This document shows positions 19,842 to 28,147 of a stretch of DNA of 64,000 nucleotides, piece after piece. The stretch is taken from assembly GCA_036268055.1 (NCBI GenBank), contig DATAUW010000036.1, positions 1 to 64,000 of the forward strand, written 5' to 3'. Both the position numbers and the translations under genes were made by a program. Source of the DNA: Verrucomicrobiia bacterium (lineage in GTDB: Bacteria; Verrucomicrobiota; Verrucomicrobiia; Limisphaerales; Pedosphaeraceae). The notes beneath the pieces were generated by a model. The model searched no databases. It worked only from the letters and a program-made list of their open reading frames with translations, and had not been told where the DNA came from. Each line of letters opens with the position of its first letter. The stretch's first letter is position 1.

Positions 19842-20204
19842 CTAACCGCAAAACTCGCGCGCCGTGGCGAGGAGCTTTTCCAGCGAGCCATCCTTGAGCA
19901 AGTATCGTTGCGCGCCGCGCGCGAGCATTTCAGTGACCAATTCATCGTCCGGCTGTCGCCCGGTGTAGAGAATGATCGGGGCCTTTGGATGGTTCTGTTT
20001 CAGATAATCCAACAGCACGCCGCTGCCTTTGCCGGGAAGATTCACGTCGAGGATGATGGCGCACAGGGAAACGCCGCTGGCCACGCGCATGGCCTCATCG
20101 GCATCGCCCGCCGCGAGGATATTCATGCCGAAACATTCAAAATAACTGGCGACCATGAAGCGCAAATCGGATTCGTCGTCCACGAATAAAATCGTGCCAG
20201 CCAT
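19842..20204 (-). CDS. Stand-alone response-regulator receiver protein
   Basis: A 120-residue single receiver domain: acidic pair in FVDDES, phosphoacceptor Asp in IILDVNLPGKG, Thr in LYTGR, and Lys in LLKDG. No output domain. It is convergent with the hybrid kinase (ends 11 nt apart), so it may act in the same phosphorelay as a CheY-like carrier, though the opposite strand leaves regulation separate. The ATG at 20204 is the natural start (MAGTILFVDDE). Confidence 0.9.
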   Translation of the reverse strand: MAGTILFVDDESDLRFMVASYFECFGMNILAAGDADEAMRVASGVSLCAIILDVNLPGKGSGVLLDYLKQNHPKAPIILYTGRQPDDELVTEMLARGAQRYLLKDGSLEKLLATAREFCG

Positions 20205-20284
20205 GAGTTATTAATAACTGCGCCAAGCGGCTGGTTCAAGTTTCTGTTTCAAAACTTACTTATATATTGGAACCGTCCGCAATT

Positions 20285-20330
20285 TTTCTCCCTCTCCGCC
20301 GCTGCGGGGGAGAGGGTCGGGGAGAGGTGG
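20285..20330. repeat. CTCCCTCTCC / GGGGAGAGGG hairpin repeat
   Basis: An imperfect inverted repeat (CTCCCTCTCCGCC then GCGGGGGAGAGGG), followed by TCGGGGAGAGG, between the divergent receiver gene and the CPBP protease. Sequences of this type are common intergenic repeats in planctomycete/verrucomicrobial genomes (recalled, not searched). No gene is visible in 20205-20383. Confidence 0.55.
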
Positions 20331-20383
20331 TTCGGTCAGTTTAAGGCTTGGCGGAAACTGTCCGTGGATGTTTAGCTTTGCAA

Positions 20384-21052
20384 ATGGATCCATTGCGCAA
20401 AAAGTTGCAGACCTCCCCGGCGCTCGCGCGCGTCGTGCCCTTTATCATTTTTTTATTAGTCACGGCATTCCAAGGTCAGCTCGGCGAAGCTTCGCGTTAC
20501 TGGCTTTATATGGCGAAGACCGTGGTGGGCATTTATCTCGTCTGGATGATGCGGCCGCTCGTGCCGGAGATGCGCTGGGCGTTCAGTTGGGAAGCGGTGG
20601 TGGTGGGGATCGCCGTGTGCGTGATGTGGGTGGGCATTGATCCGTTCTACGTCAAGATCGGCAAGGGCGCGGGCGATTGGAATCCGCACGCGCAATTCGG
20701 CCAGGGCTCGACGCTCGCCTGGGTCATGATCGTCGGACGCATTCTCGGTTCCTCGCTCATCGTGCCGCCGATGGAGGAAGTTTTTTATCGCTCGTTCCTC
20801 TATCGCTGCATCATCCGCCCGGATTTTGAGAAGGCGCCGCTCGGCCTTTTCAATGCCACCGCGTTTATCGCTACGGCGGTGATTTTTGGTTTCAGCCATT
20901 ACGAATGGCTGGCAGGAATTTTGTGCGGGATGGCGTATCAAGGCCTGGTGCTGCATAAAAAGCGCCTGGGCGACGCCATGACGGCGCACGCGATCACGAA
21001 TTTTTTGCTGGGCGTTTGGATTGTGTGGAAAGGCGCCTGGCATTTTTGGTGA
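20384..21052 (+). CDS. CPBP-family intramembrane metalloprotease (CAAX protease-related)
   Basis: A 222-residue integral membrane protein from the ATG at 20384. About six hydrophobic segments; the CPBP motifs are present: EE-x3-R (VPPMEEVFYRSFLYR), F-x-x-x-H (FGFSHYEW) and a late H-A-x-x-N (AHAITNF). These bind the metal in the family. The layout matches the CAAX-protease-related type often linked to exosortase systems, but no exosortase or PEP-CTERM protein is in this window, so the substrate is unknown. The next gene starts 7 nt downstream with its Shine-Dalgarno overlapping this stop. Confidence 0.85.
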   Translation: MDPLRKKLQTSPALARVVPFIIFLLVTAFQGQLGEASRYWLYMAKTVVGIYLVWMMRPLVPEMRWAFSWEAVVVGIAVCVMWVGIDPFYVKIGKGAGDWNPHAQFGQGSTLAWVMIVGRILGSSLIVPPMEEVFYRSFLYRCIIRPDFEKAPLGLFNATAFIATAVIFGFSHYEWLAGILCGMAYQGLVLHKKRLGDAMTAHAITNFLLGVWIVWKGAWHFW

Positions 21053-21059
21053 GGAACTC

Positions 21060-22664
21060 TTGCCGCCGCGCAGCCTGATTTTTGAGGATGAACATTTGCT
21101 GGTGGTGAACAAACCGGCGGGGATGAACACGCACGCGCCGAGCCCGTTCGCGGGCGAAGGCATCTACGAATGGCTCAAGCATCGCGAATCCCGCTGGGCC
21201 ACGCTGGCGATCATCCATCGGCTCGACAAGGAAACCTCTGGGGTCATGGTCTTCGGCAAAACGCCTGCGGCCAATCGTTCGCTCACGGAGCAATTCACGC
21301 AGCACACCATTCGTAAAAAATATATTTTGCTCACTGATCGCGCGGTGAATTTCGAGAAGCGCACGGTCGTTTCGTCACTCGTTCGCGCCGGTGAAAAATA
21401 TTTGAGCCGTCCCTTGCACGCGGGTGCTGACCGCGCTGAAACGCATTTTACCATCGTCAAAAAAGATGTGAATGGTCACGTCACGCTGCAAGCGGAACCC
21501 GTCACCGGGCGTACGCATCAAATTCGCGTGCACGCCGCTGCTGAAGGGTTTCCGATTTTGGGCGATACGCTTTATGACGGAACCGCCGCGGCGCGTGTGT
21601 ATTTGCATGCGGCGGAAATAATTTTCAAGCATCCGGTCACGGGCGCGGAATTGAGATTCACCGCGCCGGAAAATTTTGACGCGCCTTCGCGCTTAGGTTT
21701 GCGCGAAGCTTTCGTTGAAAATGGCGGCGAGTTCGAGACCAACGCCTATCGCCTTATTCACGGCGCGGCAGATGGCTGGCCTGATTGGTATGTCGAACGG
21801 CTGGGCGATTATTTGCTCTCGCAGTCGGAACGAACTTTGACCGCGGAGCAAATGAGCGAACTGGAAAAACTGCAAACAATTTACGGTTCGCGCGGTGGGT
21901 ATCATAAAATTCTGACGCGGCAGGTACGGCGCACGACCGTGCCGCAGGCATCGCCGCAGTTGGTTTTTGGCGAAGCCGCGCCCGCCACTTTTGTGGTCAC
22001 GGAAAACGGCATGCAATTCGAGATGAGTTTCAATGAGGGTTATTCCGTCGGCCTCTTTCTCGACCAGCGCGACAACCGGCGGCGCTGGCTTGTGAATTAT
22101 GTGACCGATGGTTTTGCGATTTTTCCAAAAGGCGCGGCGGGTGCGGAAGTATTGAACACGTTTGCTTACACTTGCGGCTTTTCCGTGGTGGCGGCGCGCG
22201 CGGGTGGGCGAACGACGAGCCTGGATCTCTCGAAAAAATATCTCGAGTGGGGCAAGCGCAATTTCGCGCTCAACGGCCTTGATGCCGCGGCGCACGATTT
22301 TATTTTTGGCGACGCTTTCGATTGGATGCGGCGGCTGGCAAAGAAGGGGCGCACTTATGACGCCGTGGTGCTCGATCCGCCGACGTTTTCGCAATCGAAG
22401 GAAGCGGGCGCGTTTCAGGCGGAAAAAGATTACGGGCGATTGGTGGATGCGGCGCTGCTGGTTTTGAAACCTGGCGGAGTATTATTTGCTTCAACGAATG
22501 CGGCGCGGCTGGAGCCGGAAAAATTCCTGGAAATGATCACCGCTAGTGTGCGGGCAAAGGGGAGAAAAATTTTGCGGCAACAATATTTTCCGCAGCCGCC
22601 GGATTTTCCCGTGCATCGAAATGAACCGGCGTATTTGAAGACGGTTTGGATGCAAGTGGCGTGA
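21060..22664 (+). CDS. Fusion of RluA-type pseudouridine synthase and RlmI-like rRNA methyltransferase
   Basis: I choose the TTG at 21060, preceded by GAGGAA, which starts the protein at MPPRSLIFEDEHLLVVNKPAG as in RluA proteins; the open frame extends to TTG 21021. The 534-residue product has an RluA synthase domain (about 1-205) with the catalytic Asp in HRLDKETSG and the closing GRTHQIRVH. A class I SAM-dependent methyltransferase of the RlmI/RlmK type follows (about 215-534): a DGWPDWYVERLGD lead-in, FLDQRDNR, NTFAYTCGFSV (SAM loop) and VVLDPPTF. Both halves look intact. It probably modifies rRNA at two sites; the targets are not predictable from this sequence alone. Confidence 0.88.
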   Translation: MPPRSLIFEDEHLLVVNKPAGMNTHAPSPFAGEGIYEWLKHRESRWATLAIIHRLDKETSGVMVFGKTPAANRSLTEQFTQHTIRKKYILLTDRAVNFEKRTVVSSLVRAGEKYLSRPLHAGADRAETHFTIVKKDVNGHVTLQAEPVTGRTHQIRVHAAAEGFPILGDTLYDGTAAARVYLHAAEIIFKHPVTGAELRFTAPENFDAPSRLGLREAFVENGGEFETNAYRLIHGAADGWPDWYVERLGDYLLSQSERTLTAEQMSELEKLQTIYGSRGGYHKILTRQVRRTTVPQASPQLVFGEAAPATFVVTENGMQFEMSFNEGYSVGLFLDQRDNRRRWLVNYVTDGFAIFPKGAAGAEVLNTFAYTCGFSVVAARAGGRTTSLDLSKKYLEWGKRNFALNGLDAAAHDFIFGDAFDWMRRLAKKGRTYDAVVLDPPTFSQSKEAGAFQAEKDYGRLVDAALLVLKPGGVLFASTNAARLEPEKFLEMITASVRAKGRKILRQQYFPQPPDFPVHRNEPAYLKTVWMQVA

Positions 22665-22694
22665 AGGAAAATTTGAGAGACGTCGAAACGCGGT

Positions 22695-24068
22695 TTACTT
22701 CTTCCGATTTCCCATTGAGCGCGTGATGAGACTTGGCCCGGTTTCGCGCGAACGCAGAATGATGATGACGATTAATGCAATTGCGATGGCCGCGAGAACC
22801 GCGCCAGCGATGAGTAGAATTTTTGGGCGGGCGGCGGTTTGCGGCGAGGCAATGGCTAATTGCGGTTCGAGAGCCGCACTGGCCGCGGCGGGCGGAATGG
22901 GTGCAGGAGAAATAGTAACGGGTTTGGGCGTTGGACGCTCGACTGGGCCCGGGCTCGTAACGGGCGGTGGGGTGGCGGCGACTGGCTTGGGCGTGAGTTC
23001 AGGTTTTTCGGTGTTTTCTGTTTGCGGCGGCGTGGGCATGGAAACTTCCGGCTTCTCTATGACGACGGGCGGAGGAGTTTCTTTGTGTGGTGGCGGGACT
23101 GGTTCGGCTTCCACTTTGGCAATCGTTTGTGGTGGCTGCTCGTGATGAACGGGCGCGGGAGGAGTCACGTTGGCAGGCTCGACTGCCGGGGAGTTTGTTT
23201 TAGGAACTTCTGGTGGTGGAGTAACGGCAGGAGGCGTTGGTTTTGGCGCAGCCGTGATTATTAGCGCAGGTGTGGGTGCGGGCGTTGGCTTCGCAACGAC
23301 TGGTGGCGCGGGGGTGGGAGTTTTTCTGGCAACTATGGGCGCGCTCAAGGCCAGCAGCGGTTGAGGCATGACGATGGGCCACGGCAATGCGTTCAGCGTG
23401 TAATGAAGAATTTTTCCGCCGCGCGCCTGAAGGATGGTCACGATGGGCATGCGATTTCCGCGCATGTCTTTTACGTCCTGCTGATATTGCGAATTGATTT
23501 CCGAATCAAAAGGCGTGCCGCGCATCTGGGCATCGCCGGTGGAGATGAGGAAGACGGTGATGGTATCGGATACCTGGATGAGATTGAAAAGGTCGGGCAG
23601 GACGAGGTCGAGCCGGCTGGGTTTCGCGGGGGGCGGCGCGGGCGCGAAGACGGGCTTGCCTCGGCTTGGGGGAGCGGCTGGGCGCGGCGTTTTGTCGGCC
23701 AGTTGCAGCTTGAGAAAATCGGTGGTGCGTTGTGCGATGCCGGCTTGTCCGGTCACGGGCCAAACCTGGAGCGGCAAATCGGAATGCACGTCCTGGTCGA
23801 ACGTCCAGAGGCCGATGGAATCGCCAGCGTGAATCTGGCCGTTGGCGGCGGAGACGAGGAGATCGTTGATGACTTTGAGAATGTCCGCCGCGTGCGCTTG
23901 CAGCGGCGCGCTGGTGTCCACGATGAATAGAAAACGGCTGGTGGGCGCGGGTGGGTTGGTTTGTGGCGTTGCGATGAACGGGGTGAGCAAAAACAAAAAG
24001 AGAAAGGCAGCGCGAAGGATTTTTTGCAAGAGACGAAATTTTGTTTGGCTTGAATGTTTGAGGTTCAC
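22695..24068 (-). CDS. Exported von Willebrand-like protein with proline-rich linker and C-terminal membrane anchor
   Basis: A 457-residue protein from GTG at 24068. After a signal peptide (cleavage near residue 33) comes a VWA-like domain (about 45-235) with FIVDTSAP, where the MIDAS pattern D-x-S-x-S is incomplete, LWTFDQDV and TVFLISTGD. A long Pro/Thr/Val linker (about 245-395) follows, then a membrane segment (about 415-437) and a short basic tail. Probably anchored in the inner membrane with the VWA domain outside. No partner is obvious. Base composition of the linker is uneven because of proline codons. Confidence 0.7.
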   Translation of the reverse strand: MNLKHSSQTKFRLLQKILRAAFLFLFLLTPFIATPQTNPPAPTSRFLFIVDTSAPLQAHAADILKVINDLLVSAANGQIHAGDSIGLWTFDQDVHSDLPLQVWPVTGQAGIAQRTTDFLKLQLADKTPRPAAPPSRGKPVFAPAPPPAKPSRLDLVLPDLFNLIQVSDTITVFLISTGDAQMRGTPFDSEINSQYQQDVKDMRGNRMPIVTILQARGGKILHYTLNALPWPIVMPQPLLALSAPIVARKTPTPAPPVVAKPTPAPTPALIITAAPKPTPPAVTPPPEVPKTNSPAVEPANVTPPAPVHHEQPPQTIAKVEAEPVPPPHKETPPPVVIEKPEVSMPTPPQTENTEKPELTPKPVAATPPPVTSPGPVERPTPKPVTISPAPIPPAAASAALEPQLAIASPQTAARPKILLIAGAVLAAIAIALIVIIILRSRETGPSLITRSMGNRKK

Positions 24069-24154
24069 GTGCGCGTTTGGTCGTGTGCCTTTTCATCATG
24101 CAGCAACCGGAAGGGAATCGCAATTCGGGATTTTGCGAGATGCTGCCGGCAAAA

Positions 24155-24625
24155 TTATTTTGGGCGTTTGAAGCGCTGGCGTTCGGTGCGGTTATAGACT
24201 TTTAAATTGTCCTGTTGCTCGGCGAGGGCGGCGTTGATGCTTTGGATGAAGCTCAGGCAACTCGAAGCGAGGCCGCCCATGGCGATGACGGTGTCGCGCT
24301 CGGCGTAATCATCGGTGACGGCCAGGACTTCGCCGTAGGAACTCATGCGGTGGACGACGCGTTCGATGATTTGATCGGCGGTTTGGCCGGCGCGTGAATA
24401 AAGAATTTCCACTTCGGGCGTGGACTCAACGGTGGAGAGGCGGATGTCGTTATTCGCGCCGTCGAAGACGACGGTGATGGGGGTGCGGATGGCGTCGCGG
24501 TAAAGTGTGAGGTGATGAATAAGTTCGTCGCGCGCGGCGGCGGAATGGCGGGGCTTGCCGGGCGCGAGTTCGGGCCAGCCGTGCAGGAGGCTGTAGCCGT
24601 CAACGAGGATGCGAACGAGCGCCAT
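24155..24625 (-). CDS. NYN-domain (YacP-like) ribonuclease-family protein
   Basis: A 156-residue protein starting at the ATG at 24625. It matches the NYN/PIN-like fold of the YacP (DUF901) family: RILVDGYSLLHGW at the N-terminus, TVVFDGANND, and AVTDDYAERDT, which together provide the acidic metal-binding pocket. A basic tail follows. YacP-family proteins are ribonucleases of RNA processing and decay; that role is family knowledge. It lies on the minus strand near the VWA-like gene (86-nt gap) but no link is apparent. Confidence 0.82.
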   Translation of the reverse strand: MALVRILVDGYSLLHGWPELAPGKPRHSAAARDELIHHLTLYRDAIRTPITVVFDGANNDIRLSTVESTPEVEILYSRAGQTADQIIERVVHRMSSYGEVLAVTDDYAERDTVIAMGGLASSCLSFIQSINAALAEQQDNLKVYNRTERQRFKRPK

Positions 24626-24716
24626 GACGAAAGCATACATCCACAAATGGAACGTCAGAAGGCCAATTTTGTGTTTCAGTTGACAGTCGAAGCTTGGTGC
24701 GGTGAGGATTTCCGTT

Positions 24717-25109
24717 ATGTCAGCCTCTCCTGAATGGTATGAATTGCTGAACCATGTGGCGCAAAGGCAATTTAACGAAGCCGCTGACCTATTGGCGGCA
24801 AACCCTTCCCTTCGCTCAGCGGTAAACGGAATTGGAGAAACGGTTCTCCATTATCAGGCGGTGGAGAATGATGAGCGGGGAGTGGCATGGCTAAAATCGA
24901 AAGGTTTTGACATCAACACCCGAAACGAGTTTGGCATACCAGTCGTGTTTGAAGTGGCGCAGCTTAATTATAAAGATTTGCTGAGCTGGTTTATTTCAAA
25001 CGGTGCGGACATGACATGCCGGGATGGAGAGGGCCAGAACATCAAAGAATATCTTTTGGACTATGAAAATGATGATATGATGAAGCACTTGGAGTCTTTG
25101 GGAATCTAA
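24717..25109 (+). CDS. Small ankyrin-repeat protein
   Basis: A 130-residue protein. The ATG at 24717 is preceded by GTGAGGA at 8 nt spacing, a good ribosome-binding site. It holds about three ankyrin-like units: a short AADLLAANPSL helix pair, ETVLHYQAVENDERGVAWLKSKGFDINTRNEFG, and VFEVAQLNYKDLLSWFISNGADMTCRDGEG is split into shorter motifs G-x-x-V and NGAD-M. No signal peptide. A cytoplasmic protein-binding role is likely; partner unknown. Its base composition is lower in GC than the neighbours, which hints at recent acquisition. Confidence 0.78.
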   Translation: MSASPEWYELLNHVAQRQFNEAADLLAANPSLRSAVNGIGETVLHYQAVENDERGVAWLKSKGFDINTRNEFGIPVVFEVAQLNYKDLLSWFISNGADMTCRDGEGQNIKEYLLDYENDDMMKHLESLGI

Positions 25110-25183
25110 GCGGAAACGAAAAGCCGGGGTTTATAAGAAGTGTTGGGCGAGCGTGTATGATTTGGTTTTAGGAAGGGGAGTTC

Positions 25184-25270
25184 TTTTGTCCCTGACGGGA
25201 CTTGGTTTTGAGAGGTTCGCAACCCAGCAATAAAATGCTGGGCTAAGATCTGCCGTCCCTTGCGGGGCTT
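25184..25270. repeat. Dispersed GTCCC palindromic repeat, copy 2 (inverted)
   Basis: Reverse complement of the arrangement at 92-176: a GTCCC palindrome at 25189-25201, a hairpin (CCCAGCA-ATAAAA-TGCTGGG) at about 25222-25242 followed by CTAAG, and a second GTCCC palindrome near 25255-25268. Non-coding, between the ankyrin gene and the CobW gene. Confidence 0.75.
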
Positions 25271-25334
25271 AGGATGTTGAGATCGTCGTAAAAAAGTTCT
25301 GCAAATTTTTTTGGTTCTGGCAGATTGAGCGGGC

Positions 25335-26402
25335 ATGAAAACGAAAGAACCGATTCCGGTCACGGTGTTGACGGGTTATTTGGGCGCGGGCAAGACGACG
25401 CTTTTGAACCATTTGCTCACGCAAAATCACGGCTACAAATGCGCGATCATCATCAATGAATTTGGCGCGGTGAGTATTGATAATCAGTTGGTAGTGGGCG
25501 CGGATGAGGAGATTTTGGAGTTGAACAACGGCTGCCTGTGCTGCCGCGTGCGCGGGGATTTGATTCGTTGTCTCAATGATTTGATCAATCGCAAGAAGCG
25601 GTTCGATTATGTGATCATCGAGACGACGGGGCTGGCGGACCCAAGTCCGGTGGCGCATACGTTCATGGCGTCGGAGTTGAAGGACAAGTTGCGGCTCGAT
25701 GGCATCGTGACGGTGGTGGATGCGCGGCATTTGGAAAAGGAACTGGACGACGGGCCGGAACCGCGCGCGCAAATCGCGTTTGCGGACGTGATTTTATTGA
25801 ACAAGATGGATTTGGTATCGCCGGAGGAATTGGCGCGGGTGGAGCAGCGGATTCGCGGCATGAATGCGCTGGCACAGATTTATCGGACGAAAAATTCGCA
25901 GATTGATCCGGGCAAGATTCTGAATTTGAAAGCGCGCGAGTTGACGGCGCCGCTGAATTTTCCGGCGAAGGAGGAGAAACATGAACACACGCACGAGCAT
26001 GACCACGATCATGTTTGCGGCGAGCATTGTGATCATGACCATAAGCATGGGCATTCGCATGAGGACGAACAGGCCCACGGTCACGAGCATCATCATCACG
26101 ACGAGAGCGTGAAATCGTTTTTCATCGAGGAAGAGCGCGCGCTGGATTTGAAGAAGCTGGAAGCGTGGCTGGGCGATTTGTTAAAAAATCTCGGCGCGGA
26201 TATTTATCGGAGCAAAGGCGTGTTGAATATCAAGGGGCAGCCGAAGCGGGTCGTTTTTCAGGGCGTGCAGATGATGTTCGACGCGCAGCCGGATCGTTTT
26301 TGGAATGTGAACGAGGCGCGGAAGAGCCAGTTGGTTTTTATCGGGCGCGAGCTGGATGAGGCGAAGATTCGCGGAGGGTTTGAGGGGTGTGTGGCGAATT
26401 AA
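25335..26402 (+). CDS. CobW/COG0523-family GTP-dependent metallochaperone
   Basis: A 355-residue G3E-family GTPase: P-loop [11 protein letters not shown], the CobW metal site GCLCC (C-x-C-C), switch ETTGLADP, and LNKMDLV for guanine recognition. After the GTPase domain, residues about 215-258 form a very His/Asp/Glu-rich stretch (many H-x-H units plus CGEHC). A CobW C-terminal domain (about 262-355, with KGVLNIKG and VFQGVQMMF) closes the protein. The family loads Zn or Co into client proteins; this His-rich loop suggests zinc or nickel. It stands alone, with the stop overlapping the stop of the convergent RRM gene by the shared TTAA. Confidence 0.93.
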   Translation: MKTKEPIPVTVLTGYLGAGKTTLLNHLLTQNHGYKCAIIINEFGAVSIDNQLVVGADEEILELNNGCLCCRVRGDLIRCLNDLINRKKRFDYVIIETTGLADPSPVAHTFMASELKDKLRLDGIVTVVDARHLEKELDDGPEPRAQIAFADVILLNKMDLVSPEELARVEQRIRGMNALAQIYRTKNSQIDPGKILNLKARELTAPLNFPAKEEKHEHTHEHDHDHVCGEHCDHDHKHGHSHEDEQAHGHEHHHHDESVKSFFIEEERALDLKKLEAWLGDLLKNLGADIYRSKGVLNIKGQPKRVVFQGVQMMFDAQPDRFWNVNEARKSQLVFIGRELDEAKIRGGFEGCVAN

Positions 26403-26782
26403 CGACGGCGGCGGCGTTGCTGCTGGTTGCGATTGTTTTTGCTTTTGCCGTTGTGGTTGCCGTTGGAGCGCGGCGGGGGATTCTGGCTGATGCCGGTATC
26501 GAAGCCGTGGCCGATGAGGCCGACGGGGTTTTCGGCGGGCGGGCGGGCTTCGGTGACGGCGATGTTGCGTCCGCCCAGGCTGTGGCTGTGGAGGGAGCGC
26601 ATGGCGCTTGCGGCGATGTCCGGCGTGGCCATGGTCACGAAGGCGCGCCCGCGCGAAATGCCGGTGCTGGGATCAACCATCATTTTGACTTCGAGGACGG
26701 AACCGGAGGCGGAAAATAATTCGCGCAGGCTTGTTTCAGTGGCGCTGGGCGGCAAATTCTCTACGTATAATCTGTTTGTCAT
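26399..26782 (-). CDS. RRM-domain RNA-binding protein
   Basis: A 127-residue protein from ATG 26782. A single RNA recognition motif covers about residues 1-82: RNP2 LYVENLP and RNP1 RGRAFVTM, with the expected beta-alpha-beta spacing. The tail is Asn/Gln-rich and ends in five arginines, comparable with the tails of cyanobacterial Rbp proteins. Likely a post-transcriptional regulator or RNA chaperone. It lies convergent to the CobW gene. The gene-free stretch 26783-27350 beyond it contains the inverted-repeat element at 27018 and otherwise nothing I recognise. Confidence 0.92.
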   Translation of the reverse strand: MTNRLYVENLPPSATETSLRELFSASGSVLEVKMMVDPSTGISRGRAFVTMATPDIAASAMRSLHSHSLGGRNIAVTEARPPAENPVGLIGHGFDTGISQNPPPRSNGNHNGKSKNNRNQQQRRRRR

Positions 26783-27017
26783 TGCTGTTCTATTCAATGT
26801 GACGGCTTTATTCCCGGAATGTTCCCGACTCGACGGGTTATAAATCGTCGAAATCTTTTAACTGAGGATCCACCAAGCCTTGAGATGGACGGGATGTCTG
26901 CTGCGCCCAAGATGGCTCAAACTCGTGAAAATGCAATGCAATTTTTTGCGGGAAAGGCAAATTCACTCGTTTTGAATTGCGGCCAACCCATCCAATCGCG
27001 GACGGCTGTCAGTCTTG

Positions 27018-27165
27018 TCCGGGGGTGCACGCGCCCGCGCGTGCAGTGGCTGGCGCCCTCGCCGGCCACATCTTTATTTTTTCTCCTATCTCAAGCAGGA
27101 CTGACGGGCGAGGGCGCCCGTCAGCACACGCGAGGGCGCGTATGCTCCCCGGGGAAAACAGCAAT
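27018..27165. repeat. 150-bp dispersed inverted-repeat element, copy 2 (inverted)
   Basis: Reverse-complement copy of the element at 7033-7180. Its right end reads GTATGCTCCCCGGGGAAAA. The part complementary to AAAGATGTGGCCGGCGAGGG lies at 27056-27075. An extra internal palindrome (GACGGGCGAGGGCGCCCGTC) is at 27103-27122. Confidence 0.85.
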
Positions 27166-27350
27166 AGGCGTGTAATCAGGTAGATTTGCTTCATAGCTTT
27201 AAATTTGTAGTTATTTCTATTACTCGGAATCACTTTGGGCGAGTAACTCGACAGAGGGGTTAGCACGAGCAATTACATGAACATGTAATAGCAAAGCGAA
27301 GCGGAGTTATGCTTATGTAATTACTCGAAAGCCTGCCGGATTGTTACGAC

Positions 27351-27833
27351 ATGAAAAGCGGGTGCGATAACAAAGAAGTTGGCGGGCCTGGCGGAGGTAA
27401 CACGAAGCGCGAAATGGAAGTCGCGGCGGGTAATCCCGGGCAGGCCGCAAATGAAACTATAAATCTTATGATCATGCAATCACTGGCAGAATTACCGATT
27501 CAAAAGCTCAAACGGGCGGTTGGCATCCGCGAACAAATCGAGGCGTTGACGCTTGAACTCAATGAATTGCTCGGCACGCAGGCCTTTGTCTCGCTTGACG
27601 GCGGGATGAGCGATAAACGCCGCAGCCTGACTCCGGCGGGACGCGCACGCATCGCGGCGGCCCAGCGCCTGCGCTGGTCGAAATACAATGCCGGACGCAC
27701 CCAGCGGACGGATCTCGTGGCCAAGAAACATCGTCTGAGCCCCGAAGGCCGCGCCAAAGTGGCGGCAGCCGTTCGGGCGCGTTGGGACAAGTTCCGCGCG
27801 GCGAAGGCGAAAGCTTTGCGCGCAGCCAAGTAA
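27351..27833 (+). CDS. Small basic protein with two GRAR/RW repeats
   Basis: A 160-residue protein of unknown function. The ATG at 27351 is the first; ATG 27414 is possible. A helical region (about 40-78) is followed by two related units: LTPAGRARIAAAQRLRW (about 91-107) and LSPEGRAKVAAAVRARW (about 125-141), and a Lys/Arg/Ala-rich tail. Proteins with A-x-x-A-x-R-A-R-W motifs are frequent in Verrucomicrobia and Acidobacteria and are suspected nucleic-acid binders; this is inference from composition. A strong terminator follows directly. Confidence 0.75.
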   Translation: MKSGCDNKEVGGPGGGNTKREMEVAAGNPGQAANETINLMIMQSLAELPIQKLKRAVGIREQIEALTLELNELLGTQAFVSLDGGMSDKRRSLTPAGRARIAAAQRLRWSKYNAGRTQRTDLVAKKHRLSPEGRAKVAAAVRARWDKFRAAKAKALRAAK

Positions 27834-27852
27834 GAGCTTTGGTTATTTCAAA

Positions 27853-27894
27853 CGCCATTGCATCGCGAACGCGTGATGCAATGGCGATTTTTTT
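27853..27894 (+). terminator. Rho-independent terminator
   Basis: A perfect 12-bp stem (27853-27864 with 27875-27886) around a 10-base loop is followed by eight thymines. It ends 61 nt after the stop of the GRAR-repeat protein and is oriented to stop that transcript. Confidence 0.9.
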
Positions 27895-27950
27895 ATGGCG
27901 AAGCCATGTGAATTAGACGGGGAGTTAGGGAGTAAGTCGGGGGAAATTTT

Positions 27951-28087
27951 CAGTTTCAAGTTTTTAGTTTGGAATCGTGAAAGCAGCACGATTGATAAGT
28001 CGAGCGCATCTTGCTCCTCGCAAATCACCGAAATTGACCTGTGCGATCCGACAAACTTATTTACTGAAAACTTGAAACTTGAAACTG
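27951..28087. repeat. CAGTTTCAAGTTTT inverted repeat
   Basis: CAGTTTCAAGTTTTTAGTTT at 27951-27970 is inverted against a sequence at 28063-28087 of the form ACTGAAAACTTGAAACTTG. The two arms flank about 90 non-coding bases upstream of obgE. It is probably the short 'cagtttcaagttt' type of intergenic repeat rather than a regulatory site. Confidence 0.5.
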
Positions 28088-28147
28088 CAAACTTCCCAAA
28101 TCCAGATTGACTATTTGGGGGGAGACGTTGAAGGTTCAGTAAGCAGC

